From the NCBI GenBank assembly GCA_022749755.1, contig CM040448.1, positions 13,514,481-13,578,480 on the forward strand: DNA of 64,000 bases. The letters are read 5' to 3'. The translations under genes were made by a program, and so were the position numbers. This document shows, piece by piece, positions 10,959 through 22,800 of this stretch; positions within the stretch are counted from its first letter, which is position 1, and each line of letters starts with the position of its first letter. The notes beneath the pieces are model-generated. The model was not told the origin of the DNA. It worked only from the letters and a program-made list of their open reading frames with translations, and did not search any database. This stretch comes from Azadirachta indica. Its lineage: Eukaryota > Streptophyta > Magnoliopsida > Sapindales > Meliaceae.

Positions 10959-13801
10959 TTAATTCCTGAGTCTTCTTTTTAGTTTGGCAGTATACACTGT
11001 TGCTTTCTCATGGAGCCAATCTTTTATTCCGGTCAAGAAACTGAAGGAGGCATATCTCCATGAACTATTCAGCAATAAAGTGCCGCAGACCAACCAGAAT
11101 CCTGCAATGAAACCTACTGTCATACACACATAGAACCCGAGAGTTATAATCTGATCCTCTTCTTCTGGAGTGCTGGCATCTTCTCTGCCTCTAGTAGCTC
11201 CTGGACCTTGAGTTGGTTCTTCAAGCGGACACTTATTTGGAAGTGGGAGGCCACAAAGTTCAGGATTTCCAGCATACAGTGAGGCATTAAAGCTCTGGAG
11301 TTGAGTGCCTGATGGAATTTTTTCCTGACAGGTTGTTGTATGACAAGTCCATGACACTGAGACGATTCAGCTCAGAGAGGCTGGAAGGAAATTCACCGAA
11401 AAACTGTTTCTGGATAAGTCAAGAAAATCCAATGATTTTAAGTGGTCAATCTTTGGAATATGTCCTGTTAGATTGTTTCTTGAAAGGTTCAAGGCAATCA
11501 AGATCCATAGTCCCTTCCGGAAATGCTCCACTTAACTGATTACTTGAAAGGTCAAGGCTCTTTACGAGTCCCAGAGTAGATTTGTACTCGTATTGACTTC
11601 CTATCCATGTCAAAACAGCATTGTCAAAATAGATATGTCCTACAGAAACTCTATCATTGCCAACAATGGAATAATAAGTGGAGGTAATGGGAAGGGATTG
11701 TTCGAATCATAGCTGTAAAATTATTGAAACACTTCAGTATGATTCCTGATATATTGTTTAAAGAAAGATCCAAGATTTGAATGCATGCTAGATGACACAA
11801 CTGAGGGGTATATTTCCTTGGAATTCGTTCAATTTCAGACTAACAAAAACCAAATTCGGAACGCTTTCACCTATCCATGCCGTTACCTCTCCAGATAATA
11901 CATTATTCCCAAGTTCCATGACTCTCAATTTTGAGTAATTCTTAAAAAATGAAGGCAATTCCCCTGCTAAGCTATTGTTGAGTAAACTTAGTGTTAAGAT
12001 ATTATGGAGGAAGCCCATCGAGTTGGGAATTTTTCCAGAGAAGTTATTGCGTGCCAAATTAAGTACGGCTAGGGTCTCAAATTTCATCCAACAATCTGGA
12101 AGACTTCCCGATAGAACGTTACTTGAGAGATCAAGATAGATCAAAATTTGGCCAACTATGGAACATAAGAAAGAAACTGACCCTGAAAACTTATTTCTAA
12201 AGAGATTCAAGAAGGATGCATTTGAAGGAAGCTGTGGAATTGGACCCTCAAATTAGTTAGAACTTATATCTATTCTAGGAAGGTAAGGATCAAATTTTAA
12301 AGATAAATCTGGAAGTTCACCCCTGAGCTAGTTGCGAGAGAAATTTAATTCAGACAATCCAGGGGATAGATCCCAAAACCAATCAGGGACAGTATCCGAG
12401 ATTCCAGCATTTGAGATATCAAGAGCGAAAAATTGATTCTGAGCTTGAATCCATTTTGGAAAATGAGGCCCCATCTTGCAAGAGCCAAGGCGTATAATAT
12501 TTAGTTGAAAAGGAGGGATCCAATCATGGGCATGTTCCAAAGCCAGAGAGTTGCCAGTTAAGTCCAATTCCTGTAAATTGGAGAGATTTGAGAAAAAGAC
12601 TTCAGAGATGACACCTTCCAATGAATTTCTTCCAAGATCCAACACCTCAAGGTTGAACGGGTGTCTAATACTTTCGGTTATAGTCCCATTTAAAAGATTG
12701 TTTTTAGTCTTAGTTCTGCTAACGATAAAAAGCTTGTAAGATCTGGCATGACACCCATCATTTTATTGTCATCTAGACTCAAAAACCCCACGGATTTTTC
12801 AATGCATCCGCCATATAGGTTCTGAATAAAGAGAGAGAATTGTCCTTTAAGATTATTGGAAGACAAATCCAATAAATATAAGCTACACATATTTCCAAAG
12901 AATTTTGGAATCTCCTCCTCAAGGTTATTACCTGAGAGAGACAAGACTTTCGAGAGAAATCATATGATGAAAATCATCTGGGATTGAACCATGCAAATGG
13001 TTATCATCAAGGCTAAGATCAATAAGGTTGCTACTAAGATTGAACAACCAAGGGTATATTGAAGAAGAGAAATTGTTATTAGAAATAAATGTACTAAAAC
13101 TTGACGTGTGAAAAAGTAGTGACGGGAGGAAGATTACACCATAACAGATTCAAGGTTGACAGGAAAGGGAGCTTGTCAACTACTTGAATCCACTCACTGA
13201 ATTTGCTGAGATCGTTCTCACTCAGGTCAAGATATGTCAAAGAAGAAAGATGAGAAAGCCATTCAAGGTTTCCAACACTAAACAAATTGTTAAAGCTGAG
13301 GTCAAGAGACTGCAATCTGGAAAGGTTTCCAAGCTGAGAAGGAATTGAGCCAGTAAACTCAGCACCAGAGAGATAGAGGTGCCTCAATTTGCTGAGGGAA
13401 CCAACAAACTATGGGACTTGAGTTCCACTAAAATTATTGAACCTAAGGTCCAGATGTCTTAAATGATGCAAATTAAGCAAAGAAGGACTAATTACACCTT
13501 TCAAAGGCTGGCTTGTAGAGTCGGCAAGTACTTGAAGATTAAGCATGATTATATTGCCCGTCTTGTTGCTACACCGCACTCCTCTCCATTTACAGCAATC
13601 TTTTTTATTATCTTCACTTCCCCAAGCGGATAGATAGGCCGATTCATCTATCAGTCCTCGCTTGAAATCTAGAAGTGCTTTTCTCTCCTCTTCTATGCAC
13701 CTCACAATGTTAGACTCTGCAACTCTTAGCTCCAAGTTGAACAAACCCACAAGAAGCAAAGCTAGAACTTGAAGAAACTTGCTACCAGACATTATGATCA
13801 T
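10959..13801 (-). pseudogene. LRR receptor-like protein (EIX/Cf type), broken copy 2
   Basis: This has the same architecture as copy 1: signal peptide, LRRNT with [10 protein letters not shown], LRRs, a C-terminal acidic stretch (EDASTPEEEDQIITLGFY), a TM helix and the tail AKLKRRLRN. The N-terminal ATG cluster is at 13792-13801. Lesions are numerous: TAG after SGTQVP near 13407; frameshifts near 13095 and 12690-12720; TAG after NFSRN near 12328, where copy 1 has NNQLKGK; a stop in the island region near 12255; and a scrambled stretch at 11360-11790. It is tandem to copies 1 and 3 with a period of about 4.2 kb. No full-length protein can be made. Confidence 0.9.
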
Positions 13802-14809
13802 CAAGACGCAACGAAACTGCGTAAAAATGGTGGATAATGTATTGGCTGTTATTTCTGAAACCCCAGAATAATCTGCATTGAAGTAGTTACAATGTCCCTT
13901 TCAACTAGTTTTAATTCAGGTCAATAATGTTCTTTGAAAAGAATTTTTGTAGTCTTTCACTGTCGGCTTTTTTTCTTTTTCTACGTAGAAATATATTAAC
14001 AATGGGAGCACTTCCAAGAATAGCGATCCTAGAATATAGACAGAGCAATCCTTTGAAAGTTCTCTGTTCTTAATTTTCTTTCACATTTCTGTACCATCTT
14101 GAATTCTAAGAATCTACCACCACTTTAAAGCTATGTAAAATTTTAAATATTAATTAATACCAACACAAGTTTATCTTCAAACAACTCTTTTCTGGTCTTC
14201 TTTTGCTATTATCCTTTTACTCAAAAACTTTCCGATACCCTCGGGTGTACAGTTTCTCCGTTTTTTCACTTTTCTGCCACCCACTACTCATACTCGTCTT
14301 CTTTCCCTTTTTCTTTTCTCCTCATTTTAATTTTCATTTTTCTTTAGAATTACTCATTTTACTTCGTTAATTGCGTCAAAAATGTTTGACATCTTTTCAA
14401 TTTCCACCTACCTATAGAAATTAATAGTTGAATGCTCTGTTATGCTATTTACTAAAGAAGTAAAATTTACCCTTCATACTAAAAAGATAATCGTATAATT
14501 CATCTCCCATTGAGGGACGGAGAGAGAGCAAGGATTCCATATAAATCTTAACAAAGCAGATATCAAGATGGATGATGGGTTGCAGAGAACCATATTTAGG
14601 TCCCTGAAGCATACAACCGGGTATCATGAACAATATAAGAAGACTACATTATTTAGAAAGCAAACAAGCAATCTGTAAAGTAAGAACTGAATTTTATCTG
14701 ACGGACAAAATAGCTCCGGCCACAAAATAATAACCATTAGTATGTGCAAGAAAAGAAGCTAGTCTATAACATTAATTTACAGACGCTCTGACACATGAAG
14801 TAATACCAT
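13802..14809. other. Intergenic spacer between receptor-like copies 2 and 3
   Basis: The part near 13880-14170 repeats the upstream flank also found at 9790-10090, and 14595-14745 repeats 10660-10830. The middle (14200-14400) is pyrimidine-rich on the plus strand with no coding signal. Confidence 0.7.
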
Positions 14810-17800
14810 TTAATTCGTGAGCCATCTTTTCAGTTTGGCAATATTCACTGATGCGTTCACGTAAATCCAATCTTTTATGTCAGTCAACAAACTGAAGTAG
14901 GCATGTCTCCATTGAATGTTGAGCGTTAAAGTGCTGCAGACTAACCAGAATCCTGTAATGAAACCGACAATCATACTCAGACAGAACCCCAGACTTATAA
15001 TAAAGCATCTCCGTTCAGTCTGAGTGGCAGCATCTTCAAAAAGATATAAAGAAAGTCTTTTAATGAATTTAATTCATAATTCCCATTCTGTATCCTTGAG
15101 GAATTCTCGCTTTTAATTTTTTTTTTATTTATGATCTTTTCAACTTTAGAGCATCCATAAACTCATATATCCTTTTCGGTCGTTTCAATTGGAATTACAA
15201 TTCATTTGATAACCTTATTAGTCGATAAAATCAAGGGACTATATGATTCATCAGAAAAGGGGATGATAGTTGGCACGACCCTCTTCTTCGGGAATGCTGG
15301 CCTCTTCTCTGGCTCTAGTAAATCCCGGACCTTGTGTTGGTACTTCACCCGGACACTTATTTGGAAGTGGGAGGCCACAAAGTTCAGGATTTCCGGCATA
15401 CACTGTAGCGTAAAAGCTCTGGAGTTTGAGAGCCTGATGGAATTTTTCCTGACAGGTTGTTGTATGACAAGTCTATAACACTAAGACGATTCACCAAAAA
15501 ACTTGTTTCTGGATAAGTCAAGGAAATCCAAAGATTTTAACCGGCCACTATCCTGTTAAATTGTTTCATGAAAGGTTCAAGGCAATCAGCGCTACAAGAT
15601 CCATAAGCTCATCAGGAACTACTCCACTTAATTTATTACTTGAAAGGTCAAGGCTCTTTACATGTCCCAGAGTATACTTGTACTCGTATTGACTTCCTTT
15701 CCATGTCAACAATGCATTGCCAAAATAGTCATGCCTCACAGATATTCTATCACTGCCAATACTTGAAAAATAGCGGGAGGTAATGGTGGGATAGAAACTC
15801 ATGTTTTCGGTTATAGCAGTAAAATTGTTGAAACACACTGGTATGGCTCCGGAAATATTGTTCAAAGACAGGTCCAAGATTTGCAAATATGCTTGATGAC
15901 ATAACTGAAAAGGTATTTCTCCGTGGACGTTGTTAAATTGTAGGCTATCAACAACCAAATTCGGAAGGCTTTCCCATATCCAGGTTGCTGTCCTTCCAGA
16001 TAATGCATTCTTGCCAAGATCTATAACTCTCAGTTGCGAGCAATTCTTCAAAACTGAAGGCAATTCTCCAGACAAGTTATTGTTGTGTAAACTCAATGTT
16101 AGGATATTACGTAGGAAGCCCATCGAATCTGGAAATTTTCCAGAGAAGCCATTGTTTGCCAAATTAAGAATGGCTAGGTTATCAAACTGCCTCCAACAAT
16201 CTGGAAGCCTTCCTGATGGTAGGTTACCTGAGAGATTGAGATACACCAATCAGCGGCCATTGATAGAACATAATAAGGAAATAAACCCTGAAAACTTATT
16301 TCTAGAGAGACCGAGGAAAGACGCATTCTGAGGAAGTGGTGGAAGTGGACCCTCAAAATGGTTTGAATTAATATCTATTCCAGGACCATAAGGATCAAAT
16401 CTCAAAGACAAATCTGTAAGTTTACCCTTAACCTGGTTGTGAGCAATATTCAATTCTTATAATCCAGAGGGTAGATACTAAAACCAATTGGTGAAATTGT
16501 CTGAGATTGCATTATTTGAGATATCAAGTGAAAATTTTCACTCTGAGTCTGGATCCACTTTGGAAAATGAGGCCCCATCTTGCAAGAGGCAAGACTTAAA
16601 GCTTGCAGTTGGAAAGGGGGAACCCAATCATCACTAACTTCCAAAGTCAGAGAGTTATCAGATAGGTTTAATTCTTGTAAGACGGAGAGATTTGAGAACA
16701 AGGCTTCTGAGATGACACCTTCCAATGAATTTCCTCCAAGATCCAAAAGCTGAATCTCCGACAATTGTCCAATGCTTTTTTGTATGGTCCCATTCAAACG
16801 ATTGCTGTTAAGACTTAATTATGCTGAGGATGAAAATCTTGTAAGATTGGGTATTACCTCGGTGTGTTTATTGTCATCTAAATGCAACTGTTCCAACGAG
16901 TTCTCAGAACATTCACCAAGTACGTTCTGGATAAACTTAGGTAATTCTCCTTTGACATTATTGTAAGACAAATCCAATGAAGATAAGCTACAGATATTCC
17001 CGAATATATTTGGAATCTGCCCTTCAAGGTTATTACTAGAGAGAGAGATAGATCCAAGAAAAATCATATACTGGAAAGCATCTGGAATTGAACTTGTAGA
17101 AGGTTAGAATCAAGGGCAAGATCAATAAGGTGGCTACTAAGATTAAACAGCCAAGAGTATATTGAAGAAGTGAGATTGTTTACAGCAACATCAAGACTCT
17201 CAAGGGGTGTACTGAAATTGAGGTGCAAGAGAGACGAAGGAATTATAGGTAGAAGATTCACCGTAGAAACAATACTGTTAGGAAAGAGGGTTTTGTCAAC
17301 AACTTGAATCCAATCACCAGATTAACTGAAGTTGTTCTCACTCAAATCAAGATATCTTAAAGAAGAAAGACGAGAAAGCTACTCAAGATTTTGAACACTG
17401 AACAACTTATTGAAGCTGAGGTCAAGATATTGCAACCTTGAAAAGTTTCCAAGCTGATGAGGAATTGGTCCAGCAAACCCAGTACCAGAGAGACTTAAGG
17501 CACCTTAATTTGCTGAAGGAACCAATGTACTCAGGCATTTGACTTCCACTAGAATTATTGAAATTAAGGTTCAAACGTCTTAAATGAGTCAGTTTAAGCA
17601 AAGGAGGACATATTGTACCTCTCAGAGGCTGAGAATCAAGAGAAACTTGAAGATTAAGCACAATTACATTGCCCGTTTGGTTGCTCACTGCAGTCCTCTT
17701 CCTTTACAGCAATCTTTTTTATCATTTTCCCTTCCCCAAGAAGAGAGGTATTTGGATTCATCTACCAATCCTTGTTTGAACAGTACAAGTGCTTCTCTCT

Positions 17801-17903
17801 TCTCCTGTATGCACCTCACAGTGTTAGACTCCACAACTCTTGGCTCCAAGTTGAACGAATTCACAAGCAAAACTAGAAGTTGAAGCAACCTTCTACGGGA
17901 CAT
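14810..17903 (-). pseudogene. LRR receptor-like protein (EIX/Cf type), broken copy 3
   Basis: The N-terminus begins at ATG 17903 (MSRRRLLQ...), followed by CIQEKREALVLFKQGLVDES and CCKGRG, then a frameshift near 17690. LRR blocks continue in changing frames, with breaks near 17480, 17280, 17070, 16820, 16460 and 16250. The C-terminal end is split by about 240 bp of unrelated DNA (15034-15275). Beyond it the TM and tail resume with FCLSMIVGFITGFWLVCSTL and end with KLKRWLTN and a TAA at 14810. In the LRRNT, CCKWRG has become CCKGRG. This is clearly a dead copy and the most decayed of the three. Confidence 0.9.
15034..15275. other. Foreign segment splitting receptor-like copy 3
   Basis: Between the acidic juxtamembrane coding sequence on the right and the TM coding sequence on the left there is about 240 bp with no match in copies 1 and 2. 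It holds an A/T run near 15117-15131. The bases on its two sides resemble the same stretch of copy 2 (GGCAGCATCTTC on the left, TGGCCTCTTC on the right), so a short piece of coding sequence appears on both sides. I could not identify the origin. Confidence 0.55.
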
Positions 17904-19847
17904 TGTGATCTTCAATAAGCAGTAACACTATCAAAATGACGGATAACGTGTTGGCAATTATGTATTTCTGATAAAACCCGGAACTTAGGTCAGCGACTAC
18001 TTGTATATTTTAAACTAAAAGAGCGCCCAATGTTCTTTTCAACAATATAATATTCTTCATTCAGGTCAATCGTCTTCATTAGACGGAATATCTTATTCCA
18101 TTTATTATTATTACTATTATCATCTAATCATTCAGCTTTACATCTGATTTTCTGCGTAGAAATATACTAATAATCAGAGCCATTCCAGGATAAAATAAGA
18201 GCAATTCTTAGAAAGTTCTCTATTCTAGTTGTTTTACTCTCTTCTTTCATTCACTCAATGAACACAATGATCTTGAATTCAACGAACCTACCATCTATTT
18301 TAACAACATTATTTCTAGTTTAAATAGTAATTAATATCAAATATCAATATCAATCTAGATTCATCTAACTATTCTCTTCTGCTCCTCTTCCTCTCTTTAC
18401 TTATTGCTCGAAAGTTTTGCGTTCCCACTAAACTACCTCGGAAAGGAATGTACATACGTACAAAATAATCTATTACATGGATGTAACAAATGTCATGTAC
18501 CCAAGAATTTTTCATGAAGATGTTGCATCTTTCAAACAGATGCTAGACCACCATTTTGATTTGAATGTGTACAAGGGCGAGAGATGGAGAAGCTTTACCA
18601 TCGTAGGGCTTTTGCAATCTCTTGAAGTTCGAAGGTGTAGCTGTATTAGTGATCCAACAACAACCTGAAACAGGAAGTTTTAAAGAAATTAAATAAATAA
18701 AATAATTTCAACTTATTTAATTTTTTTTTCCTTTAAAGATAGTAATGAAGTGCAATAAATAAGTCAACATTGACAATACAAACACCTTACGAATATGATA
18801 AATATTTCCCAAAAAAAGGAAACGCCGTGATGATAATTATTAATGAAGTCATGCCGAGGGTAATGGAGATTTTAACAGATCTAATCTCTGCAGTGTTTTC
18901 CATTTTTAACTGACAGAATGCCACCGTCTGCAGTTCACGTTTGGCAAAGGATAATTATGCCCGTCTGCCCGCAAATGGAACAAATAAAAATAAAATGAAA
19001 AGAAAATAATCTAATTAATCTGCTGCTTTTGTACAAAATATCTCTTGTTTAATCAAAATATTCGTTTTACACGTCTGAATCAATCCTACTGAAACAGCAA
19101 CGACATTGGGGTAAAAATCAAAATGGCCAGACTTCTATCAGCACTGAAATGTAGTAGCAATGCCTTCTATATACAAAAATCAAGCATCCATCACACGTTT
19201 AACTGTGAGATTATATATTAGATTTTTCTGGCTGAGCCTCCTAGAGCCCAAAAACCTGCCGAGATTGAATGACACAAGATCTCATTCAGTATTATATGGA
19301 AAATTAAGCTGTCCAACACGCTCATTCCCTGTGGAAGTCATCAATCAAGGCTGATAAGCAGCATCACCTACTGGAAACAGAAGGAAAAGAACCGCTTAGT
19401 CAGAGGTAAGAGAACTATAATAGAGAATGCAGGAAAACTGAACAAGTGTTTGATGTTGCTATTAGGAGCAGCCACTAATATGAGGACATGGTTTAGAGGA
19501 TGAAACAATTTGTCTATCAGTGCTACACAGAGTAGCAGCTTTCGTGTAGCTATTGCTTCAGGAAATTTAAGACAATTAAATCAAGTCCGGAGAATCGAAA
19601 CGAAGTTGTCCTGAGCTAATAAGAAATTTTTTTACTGATCATAAGAGAGACTAAATACTTTAAATACTTTAAACTCCATCAAAAGCAATCATGAGGTCTA
19701 AAAATTTCAAACATTGCAATGCAGGCAATAATGACCGGAAAGATCGACAAACAACTCAATTCCCAGTAACAAAAGTAACGAATACTTCAGCTTCCTAAAA
19801 TTGAATACAAGAAAGCAATATGAGAGAAACCTGATGATGCTTCCATC
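17904..19847. other. Intergenic, upstream of receptor-like copy 3 and downstream of TIMELESS
   Basis: The part near 18030-18360 is a diverged copy of the upstream flanks of the other receptor-like genes. 18400-19640 shows no convincing coding sequence. Part of 19340-19847 may be TIMELESS 3' UTR; on the minus strand a pyrimidine-rich tract ending in CAG near 19370 could be a 3' UTR splice acceptor, but this is weak. Confidence 0.5.
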
Positions 19848-22800
19848 TTAATCATCCTCAGGATCAATTACCATCCTCAGTTTCCTTCTATTTACAGAAC
19901 TTCTCAGTAATTCATCAGCAGTCACATCATCCCCTAAATCTGCCAAATCATTGTCCATGAGCTCTTGCGGCACATCGTCCTCATTGTTGACAGGTGAAAC
20001 ACCTAGCGGTTGAGTGTCAATCACTTCAGTTTTGGAAGTGCCTTCCAGGCTGACATGGTCAATAGAAATACCCTCACCATTTTCTGCAACTTCCATTCCA
20101 CCGGACTGGTTGCAACCATCCCTAACGAAGACAGAAGCCAGGTCAACCTCTTAATAATGATGGTTGCAGAACTGTCTTGATTGTTGAAATAAATAGTGTT
20201 AAACAAGGGATCTAGATGGATTATGTACCTTTTCATAATGCTGTTAGTAGTGCCATGTCCCATGTTTTCATTTGACTCCTCAACCCATATTGTTTGAAGC
20301 ATGCCATGCTTTGGCTTGGCAGGGAGCTTCGTAGACTTCCTATATCCAAATAATAAATCAAGTAACATGAGAAAACCAGCAAAGAAGAGAATAAGAGATG
20401 AAAACTATGCTGTTAGTAGTAAAAAAGTACTAAGACAACAGTTATCGTGTTCAAAAACTTGATACCAAGCAAGATTTACATAAAACAAAAATAAGAAATT
20501 TAAAAGATAGGGAGTCTTTTCTAAGGGTGAAATTAAACAAGCTTTTGTCTGCAAATTGACAATACCAATGAGAGAAATACAAGTGAATTTACTGAATTAG
20601 AAAAATGTACATTGATGTATGACATTTATAAGTAAGTGGAAAGGAACCCAAGGGAGAATGTATCATGGTGCCCATACTTTTTCATTATTGTCATCATTGA
20701 AAATAAAACTACCTAGGATCCAAAAGAGAGTGTTATCAGATTAATGATACTGCATTATGCCACTGAAAAAAAAAATACATAAATCAAGTAAAAGATAAAA
20801 AATTGCTAAGCATTTTCAGTATTTAATTGTCTTTAATGTTGAGTAACCTGTCAAGAAAATGATGAGTCATAACAATGACCCAGTTCTTTTAATGAAACAT
20901 TCAACAATTATAAATATGAGCAGAAAATTTAAAGGATGAGAGGGTCAATCAAAAAAAATAATAATAACACTGCATTATAAAGCTCCACTATTCTACACTA
21001 GAGAGAGAGCAAGAGAGACTTACTTGAGAACAGCACTCAGGGTTTCATCATCAGAATCATCTGATAATTTTCCTAGCATATTCTCTACTTGTGACTCCTC
21101 ACCGAACAACGAACCCCCATCCTTGCTTTTTCTCCTAAAATTTAAAAATTAATTAGATAGATGAACTCCAACTGTCCTATGGCTTTTTGACATCAGGAGA
21201 TCTATCAATATCTGAAAACTTATATATAATTAATCTGTAATGACTTAGATACTTAAAGTAGGATATAATGCTGAGAAAGATAATAAGCAGACATAAAGAA
21301 AGTGGTAGTTTTGAGTGTTACACTTTTTATATATGATTATGAAAAGAGAAAATTCAGTAAAATGGATGTGAGACCTTTAAGGAGTAAATCAATGAGGTGA
21401 TTGTGTTGTGCGTTTTCAATTTGTACTGGTTGTAGCAGCCCAAAAGATAAAAAGACAAATCAGACTGAAGGGAGCTGAATAGTGCCCACATACAGGGAAA
21501 CAGTAACACACAAAGAGTGAGTTATCCTGTGTTTGCAGTTTTAATAATTGAAATATGAAACCATGGATTTAACGTAGTGAAAAAAGTCGAAGAAAAAAAA
21601 ATGAATTTAGTAGATGCAATTATAATTTACAGGAATAGAAACTAACGGACTTTCATGCAACAAAAGACATGATCCCGAATAGAGTCAAATGGAAAAAGCT
21701 CAAGGCCAAGCTTCAGCACAAGCTGAGTTAGGAACAAATCAAACTGGCAATACCGGTCTTGCCTCTCTGTGGTTTCTCTAACACTAAATTCCATGCCCAT
21801 TTATCAGCATCTTCCTATCTTTTCAGAAGAAAAAAAATGCATACTGTGATGGTTTGACCAATGAGAAGATGCAAACATGCAACATTGGCAAGCATAATAT
21901 GGAATGCTGGTACCTAAAAGCAGAATGGTATTAAAATTTTGTATGTATAACTACCTATTCCTGAATGATAACAATGTTTCATTATCAGAATCATGAGCTT
22001 GATCTTTAGAAGAGTCAATGAGCTCTTCATTTCTTAAGTGCATGTCAGCTTTGGACCTCTTTTGTTGAGGAGCACACAGGCCAAGTTGCTTCAGTTTACG
22101 GGAGATTTGTGCAGCTGTGAATTTGTTACCAGCATCTAATTCATTTGCAATAATGTGGCTACACCTCTTATGATCTTTGAATCTGCAGAATGAAACAGCA
22201 CAAGTTAATAGTTCCTTTCAACAAATAGTAAAGCAAAACCCCAATTATTTTAAATTAGAGCTTTTGAGGTAGATTTGAACATAAAATAAGGATGGTTTAG
22301 AGCAGCCATCCAGCACAGATACCAAATTCAAGACTGTAAGGTGCAAACAAGTGAATTAAACACCATCTATTCTAAGAAAGTGTGCCAACAAACAAGATAG
22401 TTTATGTAGGTATCAGCTTGTTTAGCTGGTAAGCTCTCTGGTAGTCATACTACTAGTGGTCTTGAGACCTGATTTCACTCACACCATGAAGGTTTACTTA
22501 TAGTTTAGGTTGAAGTCAAAGATAAAGAAAAACATAGTTTACACTCACTGCTCAAATAGAGCTTTAATCATAGCCTCCTGATCACTGTTAAAAGCATGAA
22601 CTCTTTTGCTCTTATTCCTGTGAAAAAAATAGAGCTTTAGCTACTATTCGGATAAAAAACAAAAAGGAGAGAAAATCAATTATCTAGGATTTCACTTTCT
22701 TAAACATATTTCTCCAAGTTCATAATTTCAGTTTCGTGTGGATGTCTCAATCTTGCATTAACAGAGCAATCTCTTGACAACTTGGTCCACGAGTACGTAA

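Noticed and set aside
18477..18668. 63-codon open frame on the plus strand
   Set aside because: No domain, no splice context and no similarity to a family I know. It lies in noncoding flank of the receptor-like array.
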